A stretch of 64,000 nt of DNA, from the NCBI RefSeq assembly GCF_003985155.1, contig NZ_ML133700.1, positions 1-64,000 of the forward strand. Reading direction: 5' to 3'. The DNA is from Rhizobium vallis. GTDB lineage: Bacteria > Pseudomonadota > Alphaproteobacteria > Rhizobiales > Rhizobiaceae. The notes below the pieces were generated by a model. The model was not told the origin of the DNA, ran no database searches, and saw only the letters and a list, made by a program, of their open reading frames with translations. How positions within the stretch are numbered: the first letter of the stretch is position 1; each line of letters opens with the position of its first letter. Positions 24,781-33,650 of the stretch are shown piece after piece. Both the position numbers and the translations under genes were made by a program.

Positions 24781-26370
24781 ATGAACGACTACACGAAATA
24801 TCTCACAAGCCGCGTCACCGCGGGCGGGCTTAGCCGTCGCGAATTCATGGGACGCGCCATGGCCGCCGGCGTGACACTTGCTGTCGCCGACAAGCTCTTC
24901 ACCGAAAGCGCTGAAGCTGCCGAACCGAAGCGCGGCGGCCATCTGAAGCTCGGCCTCGAAGGAGGCGCTGCCACCGATTCCAACGACCCGGCGAAGTTCC
25001 TGTCGCAGGTGATGTTCTGCATCGGCCGCTGCTGGGGCGACATGCTTGTCGAATCCGATCCGCTGACGGGTGCTGCCGTACCGGCGCTTGCCGAATCCTG
25101 GGAGCCCTCGAAGGACGCGGCGACCTGGACCTTCAAGATCCGCAAGGGCGTCAAGTTCCACAACGGCAAGGAGATGACGATCGACGACGTCGTCGCGACG
25201 CTGAAGCGCCACACTGACAAAAAGTCGGAATCCGGCGCGCTCGGTGTTCTCGGCTCGATCAAGGAAATCAAGGCCGACGGCGGCAATCTCGTGCTGACGC
25301 TCAGCGAGGGCAATGCCGACATGCCGCTGCTGCTGTCGGACTACCATCTGGTCATCCAGCCGAATGGCGGCGTCGACGATCCTCTGGCCTCGATCGGCAC
25401 CGGCCCCTACAAGATGACGAGCTTCGAGCCTGGCGTCCGCGCCACCTTCGAAAAGAACAAGGACGACTGGCGAACCGACCGGGGTTATGTCGATTCGATC
25501 GAGATCATCGGCATGAACGACGCCACCGCCCGCATCGCGGCTCTTTCATCAGGCCAGGTGCACTATATCAACCGCGTCGACCCGAAGACCGTCAACATGC
25601 TGAAACGCGCCCCGAACGTCGAGATCCTCTCGACTGCCGGCCGCGGCCACTACGTCTTCATCATGCATTGCGACAAGGCGCCGTTCGACAATAACGACCT
25701 GCGCCTGGCACTCAAATACGCCATGGACCGCGAGACCATGGTGCAAAAGATCCTTGGCGGCTACGGCAAGGTCGGCAACGACTTCCCGATCAACAGCACC
25801 TATGCGCTCTTCCCCGAAGGCATCGAGCAACGCACTTACGATCCTGACAAAGCCGCGTTTCACTACAAGAAATCAGGCCATAGCGGCTCCGTCCTCCTGC
25901 GCACATCGGAAGTCGCCTTCCCCGGCGCCGTCGATGCGGCCGTTCTCTATCAGGAAAGCTGCAAAAAGGCCGGGATCGAGATCGAGGTCAAGCGCGAACC
26001 GGGTGACGGCTACTGGACCAATGTCTGGAACGTCCAGCCCTTCTCGACCTCCTACTGGGGCGGCCGCCCGACGCAGGACCAGATGTATTCCACCGCCTAT
26101 CTCTCAACGGCGGACTGGAACGACACCCGCTTCAAGCGTCCTGACTTCGACAAGCTCTTGCTGCAGGCGCGCTCCGAGCTTGATGAAGCCAAGCGCAAGG
26201 ACATGTACCGCACCATGGCAATGACGGTGCGAGACGAGGGTGGCGTGATCCTGCCGATGTTCAACGACTTCGTGAACGCTTCCACCAAGCAGGTGAAGGG
26301 CTACGTCCACGATATCGGCAACGACATGTCGAACGGCTACGTCGCAACCCGCGTCTGGCTGGACGCTTGA
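24781..26370 (+). CDS. ABC transporter substrate-binding protein, family 5 (peptide type), Tat-exported
   Basis: The 529-residue protein has a twin-arginine signal (LSRREFMGRAMAAGVTLAV) with a cleavage region near AEAAEP. The mature SBP_bac_5 fold is shown by AESWEPSKDAATWTFKIRKG VKFHNGKEM-type sequence in two adjacent blocks and DNNDLRLALKYAMDRE. Family members bind peptides, opines, nickel or other cationic small molecules. The gene follows the carnitine operon in the same direction, and its own permeases and ATPase follow. It may therefore bring in a carnitine-related compound; the ligand is not shown by the sequence. Confidence 0.9.
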   Translation: MNDYTKYLTSRVTAGGLSRREFMGRAMAAGVTLAVADKLFTESAEAAEPKRGGHLKLGLEGGAATDSNDPAKFLSQVMFCIGRCWGDMLVESDPLTGAAVPALAESWEPSKDAATWTFKIRKGVKFHNGKEMTIDDVVATLKRHTDKKSESGALGVLGSIKEIKADGGNLVLTLSEGNADMPLLLSDYHLVIQPNGGVDDPLASIGTGPYKMTSFEPGVRATFEKNKDDWRTDRGYVDSIEIIGMNDATARIAALSSGQVHYINRVDPKTVNMLKRAPNVEILSTAGRGHYVFIMHCDKAPFDNNDLRLALKYAMDRETMVQKILGGYGKVGNDFPINSTYALFPEGIEQRTYDPDKAAFHYKKSGHSGSVLLRTSEVAFPGAVDAAVLYQESCKKAGIEIEVKREPGDGYWTNVWNVQPFSTSYWGGRPTQDQMYSTAYLSTADWNDTRFKRPDFDKLLLQARSELDEAKRKDMYRTMAMTVRDEGGVILPMFNDFVNASTKQVKGYVHDIGNDMSNGYVATRVWLDA

Positions 26371-26376
26371 TGGCAA

Positions 26377-26437
26377 GGGGCGCACGCCCCCTCCGATCTC
26401 CAACGAAGCCGGGACCGTGGGATGAAACCCGCGGTCC
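26377..26437 (+). promoter_or_regulatory. Tandem intercistronic hairpins after the binding-protein gene
   Basis: GGGGCG/CGCCCC (26377-26390) is followed by GGACCGTGGG/CCCGCGGTCC (26412-26437, one G-T pair, loop ATGAAA). They occupy the 96-base gap before the permease gene. Such hairpins often protect the binding-protein mRNA and lower downstream expression. Neither has a T tract directly after it. Confidence 0.5.
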
Positions 26438-26466
26438 TCCCGACGTTTTAGCGCGAGGCCTTCGCC

Positions 26467-27474
26467 ATGACCAATCCTGCCCCAAGCGACATCTTGCCTG
26501 GGCTAAAGTTCCGGCAGCGTTTTCCGTTGCTTGCCCTTATCCTCGAGCGCTTCGTGCTCAGCATCGTCCTGCTCTTTGCCGTTTCCATCTTGATCTTCGG
26601 CGGCCTGGAAGCCCTGCCCGGCGATTTTGCCACCACCTATCTCGGCCAGTCGGCAACGCCGCAGGCCGTTGCCAATATTCGTCAGGACCTTGGATTGAAC
26701 CGCCCGGTCACGACGCGTTACGTCGAGTGGCTCGGCAACGCCGTCCAGGGTGATTTCGGCACCTCCTGGGCCAGCAAGAATTCGGTGAGCGAACAGATCG
26801 GCAAACGCCTCGGCAACTCCCTCTTCCTCGCGGGTTTCGCAGCGGTGATTTCAGTGCCGCTTGCCGTCGGGCTCGGCATGCTGTCGGTGCACTTCCGCAA
26901 CCGAATGCCTGACAAGATCATCAACGTGATCTCGCTGGCCGCGATCTCGCTGCCGGAATTCTTCATCGGTTACCTGCTGATCCTCTTCTTTGCCGTGAAG
27001 TTCGGCATGGCGACCTTTCCGGCGACCGTCTACGACAGTATGGGCCTCGTCGAACGGTTGAAGGCGATCGCGCTGCCGACAGCGACCCTCGTGCTCGTCG
27101 TCCTCGCCCACATGATGCGCATGACGCGGGCGGCGATCCTCTCCGTCATGTCGTCTGCCTATATGGAGACTGCGGAGCTGAAGGGCCTCAGCGCCTTTCG
27201 CTCGATCGTCAAGCACGCCGCTCCCAATGCACTCGCGCCTATCATCAATGTCGTCGCATTGAACCTCGCCTATCTCGTCGTTGGCGTCGTCGTCGTTGAA
27301 GTGGTCTTCGTCTACCCCGGCATGGGGCAATATATGGTCGACGCGGTCACCGTGCGCGACATGCCCGTGGTGCAGGCCTGCGGCCTGATCTTTGCGGCCG
27401 TCTACATCTTTCTCAACATGACGGCCGATATCCTCGCGATCATCGCCAATCCCCGGCTGAGGCATCCGCGATGA
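26467..27474 (+). CDS. ABC transporter permease (DppB/OppB type)
   Basis: The 335-residue protein has about six membrane helices and the first near residues 32-55. The cytoplasmic EAA loop, which contacts the ATPase, is near ETAELKGLSAFRSIVKHAAP. LPGDFATTYLGQSATPQAV is the periplasmic segment usual for OppB-type permeases. It overlaps the next permease gene by 4 bases (ATGA). It forms the channel with that partner. Confidence 0.93.
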   Translation: MTNPAPSDILPGLKFRQRFPLLALILERFVLSIVLLFAVSILIFGGLEALPGDFATTYLGQSATPQAVANIRQDLGLNRPVTTRYVEWLGNAVQGDFGTSWASKNSVSEQIGKRLGNSLFLAGFAAVISVPLAVGLGMLSVHFRNRMPDKIINVISLAAISLPEFFIGYLLILFFAVKFGMATFPATVYDSMGLVERLKAIALPTATLVLVVLAHMMRMTRAAILSVMSSAYMETAELKGLSAFRSIVKHAAPNALAPIINVVALNLAYLVVGVVVVEVVFVYPGMGQYMVDAVTVRDMPVVQACGLIFAAVYIFLNMTADILAIIANPRLRHPR

Positions 27475-28298
27475 GATTGAGAGATATCCCCATCACCGCC
27501 TGGGTCGGCATAATCGGCATTGCCATCGCCTTCATCTGTGCCTTCTTCGCACCCTGGATCGCCCCCTATGGCGAGACCCAGGTCGTCGGCGACGTCTGGG
27601 CGCCTGCCGATTCGAATTACGTCTTCGGCCTCGACAATCTCGGCCGCGACATCCTCTCGCGCCTGATCTTCGGCGCGCGCACGACACTGCTGGTTGCGTC
27701 GGCCGCCACCATCATCTCCTTCTCGCTCGGCATCATCCTCAGCTTCACCGCCGCCGTCTCGCGCGGCCTCATCGACACCGTCCTCTCACGATTCAACGAT
27801 CTGATGATGTCGATCCCGACGCTGATCTTCGCGCTCGTAGTTCTCGCGGTGCTGCCGCAGAATATGATCGTGCTGATCCTCGTCATGGCGATCCTCGATT
27901 CCACCCGCGTCTATCGTCTCGGCCGCGCAGTGGCGCTCGATGTCGCGGTGATGGAATTCGTTGAGGCGGCGAAGCTGCGCGGCGAAGGCAAGCTCTGGAT
28001 CATCTTCCGCGAAATCCTGCCGAACACGCTGTCGCCGCTGCTTGCCGAGTTCGGGCTGCGCTTCGCATTCTCGATCCTGTTCCTCTCGACGCTTTCCTTC
28101 CTCGGCCTCGGCATTCAGCCGCCGGCGGCCGATTGGGGCGGCATGGTCAAGGACAACAAGGACGGCATCATCTTCGGCATATCGGCTGCACTGGTGCCGG
28201 GCTCGGCGATCGCGGCCCTTGCCGTCTGCGTCAACCTCGTCGTCGACTGGCTCCTGAAACGCACATCCAGCCTCAAGGGAGGGCGCGGCGATGCCTGA
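27471..28298 (+). CDS. ABC transporter permease (DppC/OppC type)
   Basis: The 275-residue protein pairs with the DppB-type permease. GLDNLGRDILSRLIFGARTT is the conserved OppC-type N-terminal region. The EAA loop is seen as EFVEAAKLRGEGKLWIIFRE. FLGLGIQPPAADWGGMVKD near the C-terminus is also typical. It overlaps both neighbours (4 and 8 bases), so the three transport genes are coupled. Confidence 0.93.
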   Translation: MRLRDIPITAWVGIIGIAIAFICAFFAPWIAPYGETQVVGDVWAPADSNYVFGLDNLGRDILSRLIFGARTTLLVASAATIISFSLGIILSFTAAVSRGLIDTVLSRFNDLMMSIPTLIFALVVLAVLPQNMIVLILVMAILDSTRVYRLGRAVALDVAVMEFVEAAKLRGEGKLWIIFREILPNTLSPLLAEFGLRFAFSILFLSTLSFLGLGIQPPAADWGGMVKDNKDGIIFGISAALVPGSAIAALAVCVNLVVDWLLKRTSSLKGGRGDA

Positions 28299-29922
28299 GC
28301 TTCTTTCCGTCCGCAATCTGAAAATCGAAGCCACCAGCTATCCCCCGGGCGAAGCGCCCAGGCGGGTGACGATCGTCGACGGCGTTTCTTTCGACCTTCA
28401 CAAAGGCAAGGTTCTCGGCCTGATCGGGGAATCCGGCGCCGGAAAGTCGACGATCGGCCTCTCCGCGCTCGCCTATGGCCGGGGTGGCGCCGAAATCACC
28501 GGCGGTGAGGTGCGGCTCGATGGCGCCGACATCCTGCCACTCGGCAAGAACGGCATCCGGAAAATTCGCGGTGCAAGGGTCTGTTACGTCGCGCAATCGG
28601 CGGCCGCCGCCTTCAATCCAGCCCACCGGCTGGGCGATCAGGTGGTCGAAGCGTCGATCAAACATGGATTGATGAGCAAGGACGAAGCGCACAAGCGGGC
28701 GCTTTATCTGTTCCGCGTCCTCGGCCTGCCCAATCCGGAAACTTTCGGCGAGCGCTTTCCCCACCAGGTTTCCGGCGGCCAGCTGCAGCGGGCGATGACG
28801 GCGATGGCGCTCTGCTCCAATCCTGAGCTCATCGTCTTCGACGAGCCCACCACGGCGCTCGATGTCACCACGCAGATCGACGTGCTGGCGGCGATCAAGC
28901 ATGCCATCGAGGAAACGCATACGGCCGCCCTCTACATCACTCACGACCTTGCCGTCGTCGCCCAGATCTCCGACGACATCATGGTCCTGCGCCATGGCCG
29001 CCACGTGGAATACGGCAGCGTCCAGCAGATCATCGAGGCGCCGCGGGAAGATTATACCCGTGCCCTCGTCAATGTCAGGCAGGCCTACCGCGACGAGGCC
29101 GCCGATCAGTCCGGCACGCTTCTCAAAGTGGAGAATGTCAGCGCCGAATATTCCAACGGCTTCAAGGTGCTGCACGATGTCTCGCTGCATCTGCCGAAAG
29201 GCCAGACGCTTGCCGTCGTCGGCGAATCCGGCTCAGGCAAATCGACGCTGGCGCGCGTCATTACCGGCCTGCTGCCGCCAAGCAGCGGGCGCGTCGTCTT
29301 CGACGGCAAACCGCTGATGCCTGATCTCAAGAGACGGCCGAACGATGACCTCCGACGTATCCAGTTGATCTACCAGATGGCCGATACGGCCATGAACCCG
29401 CGACAGACGGTCCGTGACATCATCGGCCGGCCGCTGACCTTCTATTATGGCCTGAGGGGCGCCGAGAAGACGGCACGGGTGAAGGAATTGCTCGACCAGA
29501 TCGAAATGGGCAAGGGTTTCGTCGATCGCTACCCGGCCGAACTCTCCGGCGGCCAGAAACAGCGGGTGGCGATCGCGAGAGCGCTTGCCGCCAAGCCCGA
29601 ACTCATCCTCTGCGATGAGCCGACCTCGGCGCTCGATCCGCTGGTGGCCGAGGGCATCCTCAAGCTGCTCCTGCGCCTGCAGGAGGAAGAGCAGCTCTCC
29701 TATGTTTTCATAACCCACGACATCGCGATCGTCCGGGCCATCGCCGACAGCGTGGCGGTGATGCATCGCGGCAAACTGGTGCGGTTCGGTCCGAAATCGA
29801 AGGCGCTGTCGCCGCCCTTTGACGACTACACCGATCTGCTGCTGAAATCCGTGCCGGAGATGGAAATCGGCTGGCTGGAACGCGTGCTCGCCACGCGGCG
29901 CATGGAAAGCGCGGGCAACTGA
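28291..29922 (+). CDS. ABC transporter ATP-binding protein, fused DppD-DppF type
   Basis: The 543-residue protein contains two complete nucleotide-binding domains. The first has Walker A GESGAGKST, signature VSGGQLQRAM and Walker B LIVFDEPTTALD. The second, from about residue 275, has GESGSGKST, LSGGQKQRVAIA and LILCDEPTSALD. Both sites look catalytically competent. Peptide-family importers often have two separate ATPase genes; here they are joined. It overlaps the upstream permease by 8 bases. Confidence 0.94.
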   Translation: MPELLSVRNLKIEATSYPPGEAPRRVTIVDGVSFDLHKGKVLGLIGESGAGKSTIGLSALAYGRGGAEITGGEVRLDGADILPLGKNGIRKIRGARVCYVAQSAAAAFNPAHRLGDQVVEASIKHGLMSKDEAHKRALYLFRVLGLPNPETFGERFPHQVSGGQLQRAMTAMALCSNPELIVFDEPTTALDVTTQIDVLAAIKHAIEETHTAALYITHDLAVVAQISDDIMVLRHGRHVEYGSVQQIIEAPREDYTRALVNVRQAYRDEAADQSGTLLKVENVSAEYSNGFKVLHDVSLHLPKGQTLAVVGESGSGKSTLARVITGLLPPSSGRVVFDGKPLMPDLKRRPNDDLRRIQLIYQMADTAMNPRQTVRDIIGRPLTFYYGLRGAEKTARVKELLDQIEMGKGFVDRYPAELSGGQKQRVAIARALAAKPELILCDEPTSALDPLVAEGILKLLLRLQEEEQLSYVFITHDIAIVRAIADSVAVMHRGKLVRFGPKSKALSPPFDDYTDLLLKSVPEMEIGWLERVLATRRMESAGN

Positions 29923-29936
29923 AGGTACACTAGGGA

Positions 29937-31946
29937 ATGAGCATGACCTCGCGCGGCTTCACCACCATCGACAATGAATGGATTACGCTCAAGGACGGGA
30001 CTCGGCTTGCCGCGCGCATCTGGATGCCGGACGGTGCTAACGAAGATCCCGTTCCCGCCGTCTTCGAATTCCTGCCCTACCGCAAGCGGGATGGAACCAG
30101 CCCCAGGGACGAGTCAACCTATCCGGTATTTGCCGCAGCGGGCATTGCCGGCGTGCGCGTCGATATTCGCGGGTCGGGGGAATCCGATGGCGTCATCGAC
30201 GGCGAATATACCGAACGCGAGCTTGCCGATGCCTGCGAGCTGATCGCATGGATTGCCGAACAGCCATGGTCGAACGGTTCGGTCGGCATGATGGGCATCT
30301 CCTGGGGTGGCTTCAACAGCCTGCAGGTCGCAGCACTCCGTCCGCCGGCGCTGAAAGCCGTCATCTCGATCGCCTCGACCGTCGATCGCTACAACGACGA
30401 CATCCACTACAAGAACGGCTGCCATCTCTCGGCCCAACTCTCATGGGCGGCAACGATGCTCGGCTACCAGTCGCGCCCGCCGGATCCGGCACTTGTCGGC
30501 GAGCGCTGGAAGGAGATGTGGCTGGAGCGCCTGGCAGGTGAACCCTTCTTCATGGAGGAATGGCTGAGCCACCAGCGGCGTGACGATTTCTGGCGCCACG
30601 GCTCGATCTCAGAGGATTTTTCGCGCGTCGAGATCCCGACGCTGGTGATCGCCGGTTGGGCAGACGGCTACCGCAATACGCCTTTGATGGCGGTCGAGGG
30701 CCTGGGCGGCAAGGCGAAGGCGCTGATCGGTCCCTGGGTCCACAAATATCCGCACTTCGCCTGGCCGAAACCACGCACGGATTTCCACGGCGAAGCGATT
30801 GCCTGGTGGAACAAGTGGCTGCGCGGCGCGGATAATGGGATCGACAACCTGCCCCAGGCCCGCGCCTATATTCTCGATGCCGTCAGCCCTGCCCCGCGGC
30901 GCGACAGCGATCCGGGGTTCTGGGTGGCGAAAGAGATCTGGTCGCCGCCGCAGATGCAGTGCTTTTACGTCGAGCAGTTCGGCAGGCTCACCGAAGGCAT
31001 GCCGATCCAGCAGGCGCCCGAGCATTCTGCCTATCTGCGTTCGCCCCTCGATACCGGAACGGCGTCCGGCGAATATTTCACCCTGAAGCCCGACGCCGAA
31101 ATGGCGGTCGATCAGCGCTGCGACGATGCCGGCTCGCTGACCTTCGATACGATGCCGCTCACGGGCGATCACGATTATCTCGGCCGCCCGGTGGTCACGC
31201 TCGGCCTGCGTTCCCGGGCTGCGAGCGGAAATCTTTGCATGCGGCTCATCGATGTCCACCCGGATGGCACGGCAACGCGTGTCGCCTTCGGCGTCATCAA
31301 TCTCACCCACCGGGAGGGTAATGCCGATCCGAAGCCGCTGGCACCGGATGAGAAAGTGTCGATCCGGCTGGTGCTCGATGCTTGCGGCTATCGCTTCCGC
31401 AAGGGGCATCGCATCCGTCTTTCGCTTTCCACGTCCTATTGGCCGATGATCCTGCCGCCGCCTGACGATGAAGGGATCGAGATCGATACCGCGTCGCTGG
31501 GCCTCGCCATGCCGATGCTTGGCGAGCACCAAAGGATCGACCTCAAGGAACCAGCCAATCCCGATCCCTTGCCGAGATACATCGAGCATGTGGGGGCAGC
31601 GACGAAGCGGCAGGTCGTCCGCGACCTTTCGGGTAACCGGACGGAGTATCATATTCACGAGGATACCGGGCTCTACGAACACCCGCAGACGGGCCTGTCG
31701 ACCCGGCAATTGCGGGAGGAAGTCTGGTCGATTTCGCCTGACGATCCGCTGTCGATGAAGGGCATATCGACCTGGACCTGCGATATGCGCCGCCCTGGCT
31801 GGTTCGTGCGGACCGTCGCGACCGCGCGGATTGCCTGCACCCGGACGGAATGGATCATCAGCGCCGTTGTCACCGCTTTCGAGGATGACGTGCAGATCTT
31901 CGAAAAGGTCTTTGCGGAAAAGCGGATCGCGCGCGACCTGATGTGA
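29937..31946 (+). CDS. CocE/NonD family hydrolase (X-Pro dipeptidyl-peptidase-like)
   Basis: The 669-residue protein has an alpha/beta hydrolase domain at about 15-300 and a C-terminal jelly-roll domain (PepX_C type) at about 320-560. The nucleophile elbow MMGISWGGF places the serine at residue 122. The family includes cocaine esterase, acyl-amino-acid ester hydrolases and X-Pro peptidases. No signal peptide is seen, so it acts in the cytoplasm. It follows the importer ATPase by 14 bases and is the last gene of the unit. It may cleave the imported ester or peptide, for example an acylcarnitine; that is inference. Confidence 0.9.
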   Translation: MSMTSRGFTTIDNEWITLKDGTRLAARIWMPDGANEDPVPAVFEFLPYRKRDGTSPRDESTYPVFAAAGIAGVRVDIRGSGESDGVIDGEYTERELADACELIAWIAEQPWSNGSVGMMGISWGGFNSLQVAALRPPALKAVISIASTVDRYNDDIHYKNGCHLSAQLSWAATMLGYQSRPPDPALVGERWKEMWLERLAGEPFFMEEWLSHQRRDDFWRHGSISEDFSRVEIPTLVIAGWADGYRNTPLMAVEGLGGKAKALIGPWVHKYPHFAWPKPRTDFHGEAIAWWNKWLRGADNGIDNLPQARAYILDAVSPAPRRDSDPGFWVAKEIWSPPQMQCFYVEQFGRLTEGMPIQQAPEHSAYLRSPLDTGTASGEYFTLKPDAEMAVDQRCDDAGSLTFDTMPLTGDHDYLGRPVVTLGLRSRAASGNLCMRLIDVHPDGTATRVAFGVINLTHREGNADPKPLAPDEKVSIRLVLDACGYRFRKGHRIRLSLSTSYWPMILPPPDDEGIEIDTASLGLAMPMLGEHQRIDLKEPANPDPLPRYIEHVGAATKRQVVRDLSGNRTEYHIHEDTGLYEHPQTGLSTRQLREEVWSISPDDPLSMKGISTWTCDMRRPGWFVRTVATARIACTRTEWIISAVVTAFEDDVQIFEKVFAEKRIARDLM

Positions 31947-31949
31947 TCA

Positions 31950-32861
31950 TCAGGACACGGCGAAATGCCGGACGGCTTCGCAGACGGCGTGGAAGCCGTC
32001 GCGCGCGCCGTCGCTCATGTGGCGGGCGCGCAGCCAGGCGTGTACCATCTGCGGCTCTTCCCGGAACCAGACTTCAACGCCTGCTTCCGCGAGCTGGGCG
32101 GCATATAGCCGGCCGTCGTCCCGGAGGGGATCGAAATGCGCGACCGTAATGAAGGTCGGAGGGAGCCCCGCAAGCGAGGATGCGTGCACCGGTTCGGCGA
32201 TCGGATTTCCCGCCGGCGCCTGCAGGATCTCGCGATAGTAGGCAACATCCGCAGTCGTCAGTCCGGGAGCTTGGGCCATTTCGATGTAGGAGCCCGCGCC
32301 GAGGTTCCCGCCGAGTGCGGGATAGATCAGGACCTGGCCGACAATTCCGGGTAGTTCTTCGTCTCGTGCACGCAAGGCAAGGCCGGCGGCAAGATTGCCG
32401 CCGGCGCTGTCGCCGATCAGTACGACCTTGTTGTTGGCGGAAAGCAGATGTTTCAGCACGGCAAAACCGTCATCCGTCTGTGCCGGCCAGCGATATTCGG
32501 GGGCCAGCCGATAATCGACGGAAACGAGTTCCGCACCGGCGAAATCGGCGATCTCGGCGCAGATGGCATGATGGCTCTCCAGCGAGCCAACGACGAAGCC
32601 GCCGCCGTGAAGATAGAGCAGAATGGTGCGCGTTGTGATTTTGCGCGGACGATAGCGCCGGATCGGTATGCGCTGGACCATGCCGTCCGCAAAGATCATA
32701 TCCGGAGGCAGCGGTCGGTCGAACCGCGCACAAAGCGCGTCGTACCAATGCCGTTGCTGCTCGATCGGCGCTTCGACGGCATCGGCAGGATAGAAGCCGT
32801 CGCAAATCTCGAGAAACTGCAGGATGCCTTTTTCGGTGGGAACAGGCGATGGAGCGGACAT
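31950..32861 (-). CDS. Alpha/beta hydrolase (hormone-sensitive lipase family)
   Basis: The 303-residue esterase has the oxyanion motif LYLHGGGFVVG and the nucleophile motif IGDSAGGNLAAG. Aspartate and histidine are expected near FDPLRDDG and QMVHAW. This is the HSL/family IV esterase pattern. The start at 32861 is chosen because homology begins at MSAPSPVP; the frame is open further upstream. It converges on the CocE gene with only 3 bases between the stops. It is a second possible esterase beside the carnitine block; the substrate is unknown. Confidence 0.9.
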   Translation of the reverse strand: MSAPSPVPTEKGILQFLEICDGFYPADAVEAPIEQQRHWYDALCARFDRPLPPDMIFADGMVQRIPIRRYRPRKITTRTILLYLHGGGFVVGSLESHHAICAEIADFAGAELVSVDYRLAPEYRWPAQTDDGFAVLKHLLSANNKVVLIGDSAGGNLAAGLALRARDEELPGIVGQVLIYPALGGNLGAGSYIEMAQAPGLTTADVAYYREILQAPAGNPIAEPVHASSLAGLPPTFITVAHFDPLRDDGRLYAAQLAEAGVEVWFREEPQMVHAWLRARHMSDGARDGFHAVCEAVRHFAVS

Positions 32862-33125
32862 GAAAGGTCCTTTCGATTTGGGACATGCAGATCCGCGTCC
32901 CTGGCCGACTCTGCCCGCATCATGCGCCCTCGTGATGGAGGCAACCTGTCCGGCAGCGACCCATGGATGTCGCGATGCTTGAATATTTTGAACCCTGCAT
33001 TGCAGCGCTTCGCATATTTTCAGAAAAACCGATAATTTTTTCGTCGGCGACCCAAGGAAAGCCATCGGAGAAACGTCTCAATCCCGAAATAGCATCTTGC
33101 TTGGTAGCTTGGGGGTAGGTGCGCA

Positions 33126-33650
33126 TTGGATGCGGAGCTCATAGAACGAGCGCAGGGCGGCGACCGGGAGGCCTTCGGGCAACTGGTCTCGCGCCATTAT
33201 GATTTCGTCCATGCGGCGGCATGGCGGTGGTCGGGCAGTGCCACCGATGCGGATGACATCGCCCAGGAGGTCTGCGTCAAGCTCGGCGCGGCGATCCGCA
33301 GCTTCCGCGGCGCCAGCCGCTTCAGGACATGGCTCTACACCCTGACGCTCAATGCCGCCCGCGACCACAGACGCAAGCTTGCCCGAGAGGAGCAGACCTT
33401 CCGCGCCTACGCTGCCGAACCGCAGCAGGATGCGCCAGATGGAAACGACGACGAGATATCGAGCGAATTATGGGCAGCCGTGCGCGCTTTGCCGGAAAGG
33501 CAGTGCGACGCGGTGCTGCTCGTCTATGGCGAAGGCCTCAGCCACTCCGCCGCCGGCGATGTCATGGGCTGCTCGGAGGCGACCGTGTCCTGGCAGGTCC
33601 ATGAGGCGCGCAAGAGGCTGAAGGCCATGCTCGGCAAGGAAGAGGTATGA
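33126..33650 (+). CDS. ECF sigma-70 family RNA polymerase sigma factor
   Basis: The 174-residue protein has sigma region 2 (GQLVSRHYDFVHAAAWRWSG, ADDIAQEVCVKL, FRTWLYTLTLN) and region 4 (LPERQCDAVLLVYGEGLSHS, then CSEATVSWQVHEARKRL). Regions 1 and 3 are absent, as in extracytoplasmic-function factors. The TTG at 33126 follows GGTAGG. The stop overlaps the next start as ATGA. The coupled membrane protein is the natural candidate for its regulator. Confidence 0.92.
   Translation: MDAELIERAQGGDREAFGQLVSRHYDFVHAAAWRWSGSATDADDIAQEVCVKLGAAIRSFRGASRFRTWLYTLTLNAARDHRRKLAREEQTFRAYAAEPQQDAPDGNDDEISSELWAAVRALPERQCDAVLLVYGEGLSHSAAGDVMGCSEATVSWQVHEARKRLKAMLGKEEV

Noticed and set aside
33050..33090. Possible ECF autoregulatory promoter (GGAAA and CGTCT)
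   Set aside because: The two elements are only 13 bases apart, too close for a usual ECF promoter.
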